Below, one piece after another: positions 1 through 5,834 of a DNA stretch of 5,834 nucleotides (its first letter is position 1; each line of letters opens with the position of its first letter). Under the pieces are notes generated by a model. The model did no database searches and was not told where the DNA came from. It was given only the letters and a program-made list of their open reading frames with translations. The translations under genes and the position numbers were made by a program. Origin of the DNA: CAYWTX01 sp964461295 (lineage in GTDB: Bacteria; Planctomycetota; Phycisphaerae; SM23-33); NCBI GenBank assembly GCA_964461295.1, contig CAYWTX010000316.1, positions 1-5,834 on the forward strand. Direction: 5' to 3'.

Positions 1-172
1 GCTCAAGCCCGTGCATCGCCTTCGGGTCGGCCTTGCTGTGCTCGATTTCCTTCTCCACGATGAGCCAGGGCGCCCCCCGTCGCACGTGGTTCATGACGCC
101 CATAAGCACGCGCCGGCCGTAGCCTCGGTTCTGCACGACCACCGCCACCGGGATGAACCGCCGTTGACCCAT
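1..172 (-). CDS. XylR-like AraC-family transcriptional regulator, N-terminal part only
   Basis: This is the first 57 codons of a minus-strand gene that runs off the left edge. It opens with a beta strand (residues 6-14, FIPVAVVVQ), then NRGYGRRVLMGVMNHVRR, then a second strand, APWLIVEKE. This strand-helix-strand opening closely follows E. coli XylR, which starts with a LacI/periplasmic-binding-protein-like sugar sensor and ends in an AraC-type helix-turn-helix. Only the start of the sensor lies here, so the DNA-binding domain is inferred from the family. The ATG at 172-170 was chosen because the recognisable fold begins six residues later; an in-frame GTG lies a few codons upstream, and no strong Shine-Dalgarno is visible for either. 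The gene is divergent from the exported-protein genes, and the nearer operator copy ends 39 bp from its start, which suggests it regulates itself and the locus. The ligand, presumably a mono- or oligosaccharide, cannot be read from this piece. Confidence 0.8.
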   Translation of the reverse strand, partial: MGQRRFIPVAVVVQNRGYGRRVLMGVMNHVRRGAPWLIVEKEIEHSKADPKAMHGLE

Positions 173-210
173 GTCGCCGCATGTTACCACGCCACGGCCG
201 CCAGAGGCAA

Positions 211-254
211 CCCATCTGTCGCACACAGACAACCTTTTGTCGCATGATGACAAC
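211..254. promoter_or_regulatory. Operator copy A: two 21-bp-spaced half-elements
   Basis: The element contains two units with the same layout. CTGTC (216-220), 7 bp, GACAA (228-232) is followed 21 bp later by TTGTC (237-241), 7 bp, GACAA (249-253). Each unit is an imperfect or perfect dyad, and the two together form a direct repeat at two helical turns, the spacing known for AraC-family half-sites. It lies in the divergent region beside a XylR-like regulator and recurs at 537-580, so it is probably that regulator's binding site. Assignment to this protein is an inference. Confidence 0.68.
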
Positions 255-275
255 TGAGAGGTAGTTTGGTATCGT
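247..275 (+). promoter_or_regulatory. Possible sigma70-type promoter A
   Basis: ATGACA (247-252; five of six against TTGACA) and TATCGT (270-275; four of six against TATAAT) are separated by 17 bp. The -35 box overlaps the last GACAA of operator A, as expected when an AraC-type activator touches polymerase. The match is weak in GC-rich DNA. It would transcribe the short reading frame at 381-554 and possibly the downstream genes. Confidence 0.3.
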
Positions 276-536
276 GGCGGAAGTGATCCGCAAGCGCAAA
301 GGACTCGCACTTGCTCTGTAGAAAACCACCCTATGCAGTCGGTCTGAGCAGCAGGATCGGCGCATCGGGTTTTGATCTCTATGGGCCTCGTGCTGAGCGT
401 GTCGGCGGCGGAGATGCCGGCCCCTCCGCCGGCCGGCCGACCGACATCGCCGATGCTTCTTGCCTGCGTCCGTAGATCGGCCGCTGATGCGCCGGCGTCG
501 ACTTTGCCGGCCCACGCCGCAGCCGGGCAGAAGCAG
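255..536 (+). other. Gene-poor stretch between the two operators
   Basis: Apart from possible promoter A and the decayed leader copy, this stretch shows little. A GC-rich dyad, GCCGGC-6 bp-GCCGGC (416-433), overlaps a GGCCGGCC palindrome (431-438) near the point where the two leader copies go out of register by 21 bp. Positions 276-380 contain no recognisable gene or RNA. Confidence 0.4.
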
Positions 537-554
537 CCCATCTGCCGCAAGTGA
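381..554 (+). pseudogene. Decayed duplicate of the 5' end of the downstream exported gene, or a short leader ORF
   Basis: This 57-codon frame begins at ATG 381 (or TTG 372). In its second half it carries LLACVRRSAADAPASTLPAH, nearly the same as VLACVRSSAADAPASTSPAR in the leader of the gene at 711. Similarity stops just after that point, and the frame ends at a TGA (552-554) inside operator copy B. The first half is interrupted relative to the intact gene by about 21 extra bases of GGCC-rich sequence. No convincing ribosome binding site precedes it. The simplest reading is a remnant left by tandem duplication of the promoter and leader region. A translated leader peptide is possible but less supported, since the retained similarity is explained by common origin. 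Confidence 0.5.
452..522 (+). repeat. Leader repeat, upstream copy
   Basis: These 71 bp match 761-831 at 62 positions without gaps. The match includes TGCCTGCGTCCG at 461-472 and GATGCGCCGGCGTCGAC at 486-502. The offset between copies is 309 bp here, against 326 bp for the operator pair and about 330 bp for a weaker GGCGGC...GATG match at 404 versus 734. This is consistent with one duplication plus a 21-bp insertion or deletion at about 425-450. Confidence 0.8.
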
Positions 555-580
555 ACAATCTTTTGTCGCGAAAGGACAAT
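537..580. promoter_or_regulatory. Operator copy B: two 21-bp-spaced half-elements
   Basis: This matches operator copy A over 44 bp with 12 differences and no gaps. CTGCC (542-546), 7 bp, AACAA (554-558) is followed by TTGTC (563-567), 7 bp, GACAA (575-579); the half-elements again start 21 bp apart. The differences concentrate in the two 7-bp spacers, while TTTTGTCGC and the ACAA boxes are kept. That is the pattern expected of a functional binding site after duplication. It lies about 130 bp before the first exported gene, so it is probably the copy that controls that operon. Confidence 0.68.
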
Positions 581-603
581 GGCGCGAGGGTTCCACTTAT
601 TGT
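573..603 (+). promoter_or_regulatory. Possible sigma70-type promoter B for the exported-gene operon
   Basis: AGGACA (573-578; four of six) and TATTGT (598-603; four of six) are 19 bp apart, with the -35 box overlapping the last GACAA of operator B in the same register as in copy A. The match to consensus is poor and the spacing long, as would fit an activator-dependent promoter. It would give an untranslated leader of roughly 100 nt before the ATG at 711. Support comes mainly from position. Confidence 0.3.
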
Positions 604-710
604 GTACAGGTGAGTTTGTGTCCGGGTGAACTGACCTCGGGCATGCCAACCTGCCGAGGAAGCGGATATCGCGGATGGCGACCGTATTACTGGAAGGCGA
701 GCGACCAGAC

Positions 711-2492
711 ATGGAGAACATCAGGATGATTCTGGCGGCTGCGATGATGGCCTTGACGCTGATGGTTCTTGCCTGCGTCCGAAGCTCGGCCGCCGATGCG
801 CCGGCGTCGACGTCGCCGGCCCGCGCCGTGGACCACAGGGACTTTCAACCCGTGCCCGGATTCGTGCCACCGAAACCCGGCGAACATCCGCGCCTTCTCT
901 TCCGAGCAGGCGATGTGCCGACATTGCGTGCCCGCGCGGCGACGCCCGAAGGCAAGCTTCTCGTCGCCAGGCTCAAGGCACAACTCGGCGGCGGCGAGGC
1001 CATGCCGACCTCGTTCAATCCGTCGCAGGATGGCGGCAGGGACGGTCCCAACCTGTACAAACAGTCCGCGCCGCTCGGCGCGTTCACGCTGTGGCACGCC
1101 GCCGGCTTCGCCTTCCTCTACCAGATCAGCGGTGAGCGCCGCTATGCGGACCTCGCCCGCCAGTGCGCCGAGCGTATGCTCGACGGAACGCTTGACCTCG
1201 ACAGCCGCTATTCCTACACCGAGTCCTACAACGCCATGCGCTCGGGAGCGGCCTTGCAGGCCATGGCCATGGCCTATGACATGGCCTACGACGGTTGGGA
1301 CGCGAAATTCCGATCGCGGATCATTGCGTCGATCCACGATTTCCCGACCAATCCCAAGAGCACGCCTACGGCCCGCATCGACGCACTCGCCGAGGGCAAG
1401 CATCATGGTCCGGGGAGCAATCACTGGGGCATCCAGATCGCAGGCCCGGCCTTCGCCGTCCTGGCCATCACCGGCGACCCCGGCGTGGACCAGAAGCGAG
1501 TGGACAAGTGGCTCCAACTGAGCGAACGCAACTTCGTCCAGCAGTTCAGTGGGGGCGGCTTCGGCGACCACGGCTTCTATCCGGAGGGCGATGGCTGCGG
1601 CGTCATACCGGCCGACCAGGGGTTGACGGGGGCGATGCGCGCCTGGCGGGTCGCCGGCGGGAAGGACTTCGTCACGCCCAATACCGCCGTGCAGTGGATG
1701 ACCATGCGATGGACGATGGCCGGCACGCTCCAGGCTGGCGGCGGAAAACCGGGGTTCCACATCCGGGGCGTGTATCCGAATAACGTTTGGCGCCGTCGAG
1801 AGCTCAGCGGGTCGGGGCATTTTGCCCAAGGTTTCGGCGCCATCCTGCCGGAGCACCGCGCCACGCTGCTGTGGTTCTACAATCGCACCTTCAAGGCTGG
1901 GGACGACGATGCCGGTACGCCCTTCGATACGGTAAGCCCCTACCCCTACCATACCATCTACGCATTTCTGAATTGGCCCTTTGGCGAGAAGGAAAGAAAC
2001 CCCGGCGAGGTCCTGCCCCGCGCCGTGGAAGACAAGCGATGGGGTTGGTACGCCTTCCGCGACCGCTGGAAAGACCATGAGGACATCGTCGTGACCATGC
2101 TCGTCCGCCGTGCCCAGGGGAAGAACAAGTACTTCAGCGCGCCGTCATCCGTCATGACCGCGGGCGGGACGACTGCTGAATTGCCGTGGAACGTGCATGG
2201 CGATCCGGCTGCCTTCGTGGCCGGCGCTGCCGATGGCGCGGTGAAGACTTCCACCGGATCGTTCGGCGCGGACTTCAGCGGCGCCAGCGGCGCGCGCTCG
2301 CTGCTGGTGTTCATTGGCGGACAGGCTGGCAAAGGCAAGAGCGACAGGCTGATCACGGTCGCCGCGGGTGGCAACACCTACCGCGCCATGGTGATCGGCG
2401 GGGAGGCGACGCCCAAGGCCGACGGAGACAAGCTTGTCGTTGGCGGCCAGGTCGTGTCGGTGAAGGACGGAATGATCCGCTTCGCCAGGTAA
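711..2492 (+). CDS. Exported heparinase II/III-like protein (first paralogue)
   Basis: This encodes 593 residues, predicted to be exported. The N-terminus MENIRMILAAAMMALTLM runs into VLAC (Cys22), which could be a lipobox; alternatively SAADA-P is a signal peptidase I site. Signature features follow: EHPRLLFRAGD (58-68), AYDGWDAKFR (192-201), an SNHWG motif (Asn237, His238) and GDHGFYPEGDG with His287 and Tyr290, then a beta-rich C-terminal region from about 440. This order of an alpha/alpha-toroid with an N-H motif and Tyr followed by a beta-sandwich is that of heparinase II/III-type polysaccharide lyases, which cleave uronic-acid glycans by beta-elimination. I propose the His and Tyr as catalytic by analogy only. 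The C-terminal part shows no clear HxHxD motif. Starts at 675 (605 aa) or 726 (588 aa; GGAG at 713-716) are possible; 711 gives the most ordinary signal peptide. Substrate is unknown. Confidence 0.82.
   Translation: MENIRMILAAAMMALTLMVLACVRSSAADAPASTSPARAVDHRDFQPVPGFVPPKPGEHPRLLFRAGDVPTLRARAATPEGKLLVARLKAQLGGGEAMPTSFNPSQDGGRDGPNLYKQSAPLGAFTLWHAAGFAFLYQISGERRYADLARQCAERMLDGTLDLDSRYSYTESYNAMRSGAALQAMAMAYDMAYDGWDAKFRSRIIASIHDFPTNPKSTPTARIDALAEGKHHGPGSNHWGIQIAGPAFAVLAITGDPGVDQKRVDKWLQLSERNFVQQFSGGGFGDHGFYPEGDGCGVIPADQGLTGAMRAWRVAGGKDFVTPNTAVQWMTMRWTMAGTLQAGGGKPGFHIRGVYPNNVWRRRELSGSGHFAQGFGAILPEHRATLLWFYNRTFKAGDDDAGTPFDTVSPYPYHTIYAFLNWPFGEKERNPGEVLPRAVEDKRWGWYAFRDRWKDHEDIVVTMLVRRAQGKNKYFSAPSSVMTAGGTTAELPWNVHGDPAAFVAGAADGAVKTSTGSFGADFSGASGARSLLVFIGGQAGKGKSDRLITVAAGGNTYRAMVIGGEATPKADGDKLVVGGQVVSVKDGMIRFAR
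761..831 (+). repeat. Leader repeat, downstream copy (inside the first exported gene)
   Basis: This is the in-gene copy of the repeat at 452-522, covering codons from the end of the signal peptide to the start of the mature linker. It is the presumed intact version because it sits in a full-length reading frame. Confidence 0.8.
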
Positions 2493-2523
2493 TCGAACCC
2501 GTATCACAGAAGGAACGCTGAAG

Positions 2524-4896
2524 ATGCAGGGACGAAACACGCGGAAGACGGCTGCCTGGTTGACGGCGGCGATGCTGACGGGCGGCGCGGCCGTCGCGGC
2601 TGAACCGTCGCGAACAGGCACACTGCTGCTGACGCTGGAGTCAGGCCTGTCGCCACGGACGCCAGAGGAATACGAGTCACGCGACATTGAGGTGGAGTTG
2701 ACGCTCCGCGACGGCAAGTTCGAGAAGAAGGTGTGGGGCTATGCCGTGTCGTTCAACCGTGCCGACCACGAGGGCGAGGTCGTCGCCGCCGACGGTGACA
2801 AGCTCACCGTCAAGCTCAGTATCAACAAGGACAAGTGGTTCCCCCTCGAACCCGGATCGGCTGAGTACCAGATGACGATCCAGCGCGAGGGCGACGCCTA
2901 CAACGGCATCTACATTGGCGCGATCCAGTACACGGGCAAAGACGGCCAGGTCAAGCATGGCCTCAAGGGCAAAGTCACAGGCAAGCTCTACCCGCTTTGG
3001 ACAGAACCGCCGGCGGGATTCAGGAAACTGGAACCTAAGGAACATCCGCGCCTGATCTTCCGCAGGAGTGACCTGCCGATGATCAAGAAACGCCTGGAGA
3101 CGCCTGAGGGCAAGGCCATCCTGGCTCGGATGCTGGAGGCGCTGCCCAAGCAGCATGCCAAACACAACAAGACCCAGCCGTATTTCGCGGCCGGCTACGC
3201 GATGGCCTACCAGATCACGGGCAACAAGGCCCATGCCGAGAAGGCGAAGGAGATCCTCTCGGGCATGATGGACATCGGCGGCAGCCAGGACATCCATTGG
3301 GCGCCGATCGCCCAGTCGATGGCAGTCACGCTCGACCTGTGCTACGACACATGGAACGCCGAGTTTCGCCAACAGGTGATCGACAACCTGGCAAAGCGCA
3401 CGGTCAACCTGTCCAAAGGCGAGGGGATCGGCACCTTCGCCCCCAACCCGTGGCACAACCACAACGGCGTGCGAGCCCCCAGCACCGGCGTGGCGGCCAT
3501 CTGCCTGCTGGGCGAGATGACCAGCGACGGCAAAGAGGCACTTCCAGACGCTGAACGCATGATCCATCTCATCGCCCGCGATACGCGGCGGTACTTCCAG
3601 TACAACGGCATAGCCAACACCGGCTGGTGCCTCGAAGGCGGGGGCTACAAGCGTATGACGTGGAACAGCGGTCCCGGCCACATGATACACGCATATCGAA
3701 CCGCTCTGGGTGGCGACCTGCTGGCCGGCTGGTGGGGGCACTGGTCGGTCTTGGCCGAGTGGATGGAGCAGCCGCCGGCGGAGAAGGTTGTTGCCGCCGA
3801 GGCACCGGGGAGCGATCAGGACTCGGGGTTGTTCCCGCTGGGTCTAGTGACGGTGCCCGAATCGATGAAAGCCGGCGCCCGCTGGCTGTTCGACCGAGCT
3901 TACGGGCTGGAGGGCAACAAGACCTTCGGCATTCTCTGTGCGTACCATGCCGGCTACTTGCTGATGAACTATCCCTTCGACAAGCCGCCCCAGCCGCCAG
4001 CGACCAGCCTGCCGTGGATCGCTCCCGATCCGACGGGCGGGCACTGGGTCTTCCGCAAGCCCTGGCAAGGCGCGGCTGACTCGCTCCTCGTGCTCAACCT
4101 TCGTAGCGATGTGCAGGGCGGCTGCCACTATGAAGCGTCCGGCCGGACGTGGGATATGCAGCTCTTTGCCCTTGGCCGGCAGTGGGTGGGCGACAAGGTA
4201 CTCAGCGACCGGGCCACGAGCGCCGGTTCAGCGTTGCCGACAGTCGGCAACTTGGCCGTGCTGAGTGGGCAGCGTCTCGCCGGGGCCGGCGGCTACGCGG
4301 TGCCCACTGTCGGCGACCCCGGCGGGCACAACTGGTTGCTGGGGCCCAAGACAAAGGCATGGATCGCCGACGCAGACGGCAAGGCCAGCCTGTCGCTGGA
4401 CATGACCCCGGTCTTCATGGAGCAGTTGCCAAAGGGTGGCACGGTTCGTGCCGGCCTGAAGACGGCGAAGTTTGACCGGTTCGGCCCGTTCATTGATCGC
4501 GGCATCGAGGCCAGCCGCTACGTGGCGGTCGATCTTTCGGGCGCCTGTGGCGCGCCGGTGCTGCTGGCGGTAATTGACCAGACCAGGGGCGCCAAGGGTC
4601 TGACATGGAACATGAAACTGGCCAAGGAAGCCGGGGCCGCGAAGGTGGAAGGCAACACGGTAACTGTCGGCGACCCCGCCGGGGCCAACCTCAAGTGCAC
4701 GTTCATCGCGCCCAAGGCGCTGACCCTCACTGGCGAGATCAAGGCCACCGGCGCGGACGAGTACTTCGTGGTCATTACGGTCCAGAATGGACAGGCTCCG
4801 GCCGTCAAGGTCGAGGGCGAAGGCTTGTCGGCCAAGGTTACCATCGGCGGCAAGCCAGTCAGCTTCGATGGCGCGAAGATCGTGCTGGAGAAGTGA
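2524..4896 (+). CDS. Exported heparinase II/III-like protein with extra N-terminal beta module (second paralogue)
   Basis: This encodes 790 residues. Start ATG 2524 is set by AAGGAA (2510-2515), 8 bp upstream, and follows the previous stop by 31 bp, so the two genes are probably cotranscribed. MQGRNTRKTAAWLTAAML...AVAA is a standard signal peptide (cleavage near 25-26). Residues about 27-165 form a beta-rich module absent from the first paralogue. The shared core then begins with EHPRLIFRRSD (173-183), followed by CYDTWNAEFR (273-282), WHNHNG (310-315), and GWCLEGGGYKRMTW (367-380) with Glu371 and Tyr375. The C-terminal beta region has CHYEASGRTWDMQLFALG (534-551), where heparinase II/III relatives usually carry HxHxD before a similar FxLYALG stretch. 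Only the first His appears kept. It is likely an extracytoplasmic polysaccharide lyase or a lyase-fold glycan-binding protein. Both paralogues end alike (VGGQVVSVKDG and IGGKPVSFDGA), which supports common descent over full length. Substrate is unknown. Confidence 0.84.
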   Translation: MQGRNTRKTAAWLTAAMLTGGAAVAAEPSRTGTLLLTLESGLSPRTPEEYESRDIEVELTLRDGKFEKKVWGYAVSFNRADHEGEVVAADGDKLTVKLSINKDKWFPLEPGSAEYQMTIQREGDAYNGIYIGAIQYTGKDGQVKHGLKGKVTGKLYPLWTEPPAGFRKLEPKEHPRLIFRRSDLPMIKKRLETPEGKAILARMLEALPKQHAKHNKTQPYFAAGYAMAYQITGNKAHAEKAKEILSGMMDIGGSQDIHWAPIAQSMAVTLDLCYDTWNAEFRQQVIDNLAKRTVNLSKGEGIGTFAPNPWHNHNGVRAPSTGVAAICLLGEMTSDGKEALPDAERMIHLIARDTRRYFQYNGIANTGWCLEGGGYKRMTWNSGPGHMIHAYRTALGGDLLAGWWGHWSVLAEWMEQPPAEKVVAAEAPGSDQDSGLFPLGLVTVPESMKAGARWLFDRAYGLEGNKTFGILCAYHAGYLLMNYPFDKPPQPPATSLPWIAPDPTGGHWVFRKPWQGAADSLLVLNLRSDVQGGCHYEASGRTWDMQLFALGRQWVGDKVLSDRATSAGSALPTVGNLAVLSGQRLAGAGGYAVPTVGDPGGHNWLLGPKTKAWIADADGKASLSLDMTPVFMEQLPKGGTVRAGLKTAKFDRFGPFIDRGIEASRYVAVDLSGACGAPVLLAVIDQTRGAKGLTWNMKLAKEAGAAKVEGNTVTVGDPAGANLKCTFIAPKALTLTGEIKATGADEYFVVITVQNGQAPAVKVEGEGLSAKVTIGGKPVSFDGAKIVLEK

Positions 4897-5034
4897 GAGG
4901 GCTGACGACGAGATGGGCTAGATCGCTCAGGCCGGCGCATAGCGAGCAGTTGCCGACTCGGGCGGCCGTGCCGCGAGTTGTCGACGGGACCGTACGCGGA
5001 ACGACGAAGTCCCTTTTCTTGAGGAGTGCTCACG
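4897..5034 (+). other. Intergenic spacer between second and third exported genes
   Basis: These 138 bp contain an imperfect stem-loop at 4956-4978 (ACTCGGGCGGC, 3-nt loop, GCCGCGAGT, with a GG bulge), with no T-run after it, so it is not a classical intrinsic terminator. No good promoter is visible. One TTGTCG at 4977-4982 resembles an operator half-element but lacks a partner at 21 bp. The third gene may be read through from upstream or have its own promoter. Confidence 0.35.
5021..5026 (+). promoter_or_regulatory. Ribosome binding site of the third exported gene
   Basis: GAGGAG lies 8 bp before ATG 5035. It is the strongest Shine-Dalgarno in the window and fixes the start of the third gene. 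Confidence 0.8.
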
Positions 5035-5834
5035 ATGAAGACGGTCTTGGTGCTTCTTGCAGGACTGACGGCCATGGCGATTGCAGGCTTCGCAACAGCG
5101 GCCTCGCCTGACCCGTTGGATAAACTCGTTGGCCAGCCGGCCGACATTTCCGGCAGCGCCTACCAGTATCGCTCCGACCGCGTGGCGGATGCCAATCCGC
5201 CGGAGAGTTGGGTCGGGCTGATGCAGTACGCCGCTCTGCCGTTCGACAAGAAGATGGACGCCAACGCCGCGGCCTTCAGGAAGGTCCTTTGCAGCCTGCT
5301 GTGGGAGGAGGTGCGGCAGGTGCGGAAGGTGGAACTGGTTTGGCCGGCTGGCGTGAAGAGCCGCCCCGCGCCGGAAGACTTGACGCTGGCCGTCTGCGAC
5401 GGCAATGACGGGAAGGCGCACCACTGGTGGATTCCGCGGACGATCAAGGAAGTCGAGAAACCGGTCGTGTCGGCCGATGGATGCACGTACACGTATGACG
5501 TGCCTTGCGACACCTGGAACATCGTGGTGGCGGTGAAGGGCGAGAAGCCTGCCGCCGCGTTCGCCGCCCCTGCCGTCCGCGCGCTGGGGCCCGAAGTCTG
5601 GCAGCGGATGGAAGTCGAGATCGAATGGGGCTTCGACGACGCGACCGCGGCCCTGCCGTATGACGGTCGCGTGGAAACCTACGACGCGGTTGTCGGCAAC
5701 GTGCAGGCCCTGGCCGGCGATTCCGGCACGGCTGTTACCGGGGCCACGGCATGGACGTCGGCCCGCAAGGGCGCCGGCAGGCGCGGCGTTCGCATGAGCC
5801 TGTTCTACATCGGCAACAAAGGGAAATCGCCCTT
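5035..5834 (+). CDS. Exported protein of unknown function, 3' truncated by the window
   Basis: This frame is open from ATG 5035 to the window end: 266 complete codons and no stop, so the true length is unknown. MKTVLVLLAGLTAMAIAGFATA is a clear signal peptide with cleavage near residue 22-24. The mature part starts SPDPLDKLVGQPADISG and is rich in Trp and short beta-like stretches (KVELVWPAGV; CTYTYDVPCDTWNIVVAVKG; WQRMEVEIEWGFDD). It has at least four Cys in the mature part and no membrane segment after the signal peptide. I do not recognise the family. The alternating beta pattern would fit a secreted beta-sandwich or multidomain glycan-associated protein, but no catalytic motif is visible. 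Its position 138 bp after two lyase-fold genes, on the same strand, with the same export signal and codon use, suggests it acts in the same pathway. Confidence 0.82.
   Translation, partial: MKTVLVLLAGLTAMAIAGFATAASPDPLDKLVGQPADISGSAYQYRSDRVADANPPESWVGLMQYAALPFDKKMDANAAAFRKVLCSLLWEEVRQVRKVELVWPAGVKSRPAPEDLTLAVCDGNDGKAHHWWIPRTIKEVEKPVVSADGCTYTYDVPCDTWNIVVAVKGEKPAAAFAAPAVRALGPEVWQRMEVEIEWGFDDATAALPYDGRVETYDAVVGNVQALAGDSGTAVTGATAWTSARKGAGRRGVRMSLFYIGNKGKSP

Noticed and set aside
416..438. GCCGGC/GGCCGGCC palindromes as a mobile-element end or terminator
   Set aside because: No matching inverted repeat elsewhere, no target-site duplication and no T-run; short GGCC palindromes are common at this base composition.
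3..596. Arg-rich 197-codon minus-strand frame across the control region
   Set aside because: It crosses both operators and the regulator start in a different frame, and its arginine-heavy, low-complexity translation looks non-coding. The regulator frame ending at 172 has a real fold signature instead.
687..2078. Long open frame of 463 codons on the minus strand opposite the first lyase-like gene
   Set aside because: In GC-rich coding DNA the antisense frame is often open. It has no signal peptide, recognisable motif or ribosome binding site, while the plus strand encodes a coherent exported protein.
2677..3741. Open frame of 354 codons on the minus strand opposite the second lyase-like gene
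   Set aside because: Same composition artefact; the translation is a low-complexity mix without a family signature, opposite a clear plus-strand gene.
4956..4978. Stem-loop after the second lyase-like gene as a transcription terminator
   Set aside because: The stem is bulged and no T-run follows; similar hairpins are expected by chance at this GC content.
4977..4982. TTGTCG before the third gene as a third operator
   Set aside because: Only one half-element is present, with no GACAA at the required 7-bp spacing and no partner 21 bp away.

Overview
The window looks like an accessory glycan-degradation locus from a high-GC bacterium, most plausibly a planctomycete or a relative in the PVC group. 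That assignment is an inference. It rests on the GC-rich third codon positions, a XylR-type AraC-family regulator facing secreted heparinase II/III-like genes, and paralogous large exported proteins in a row. No rRNA, tRNA, CRISPR array, transposase or integrase is visible.

Layout. At the left edge, on the minus strand, lies the N-terminus of a XylR-like sugar-sensing regulator (start at 172, running off the window). A gene-poor region of about 540 bp (173-710) follows. It holds two copies of a 44-bp operator-like element (211-254 and 537-580; 32 of 44 positions identical). Each copy is two half-elements with a 21-bp centre-to-centre period, the geometry used by AraC-family dimers. Each is followed by a weak -35/-10 pair pointing right. 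Between the two operators is a decayed copy of the first exported gene's signal-peptide region (452-522 matches 761-831 at 62 of 71 positions). The promoter plus leader therefore appears to have been tandemly duplicated, with a repeat unit of about 310-330 bp.

To the right, three plus-strand genes encode exported proteins. The first (711-2492) and second (2524-4896) are diverged heparinase II/III-like paralogues separated by 31 bp, very probably one operon. The third (5035 to the window end) has a strong ribosome binding site and a clear signal peptide. I could not assign it to a family.

Working model (inference): the regulator senses a sugar released from a uronic-acid-containing or sulfated polysaccharide, binds the duplicated operators, and switches on export of two lyase-fold proteins and a large companion protein. 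The degenerate C-terminal metal-site region in both lyase-like proteins leaves open whether they are active lyases, have altered specificity, or mainly bind glycan.
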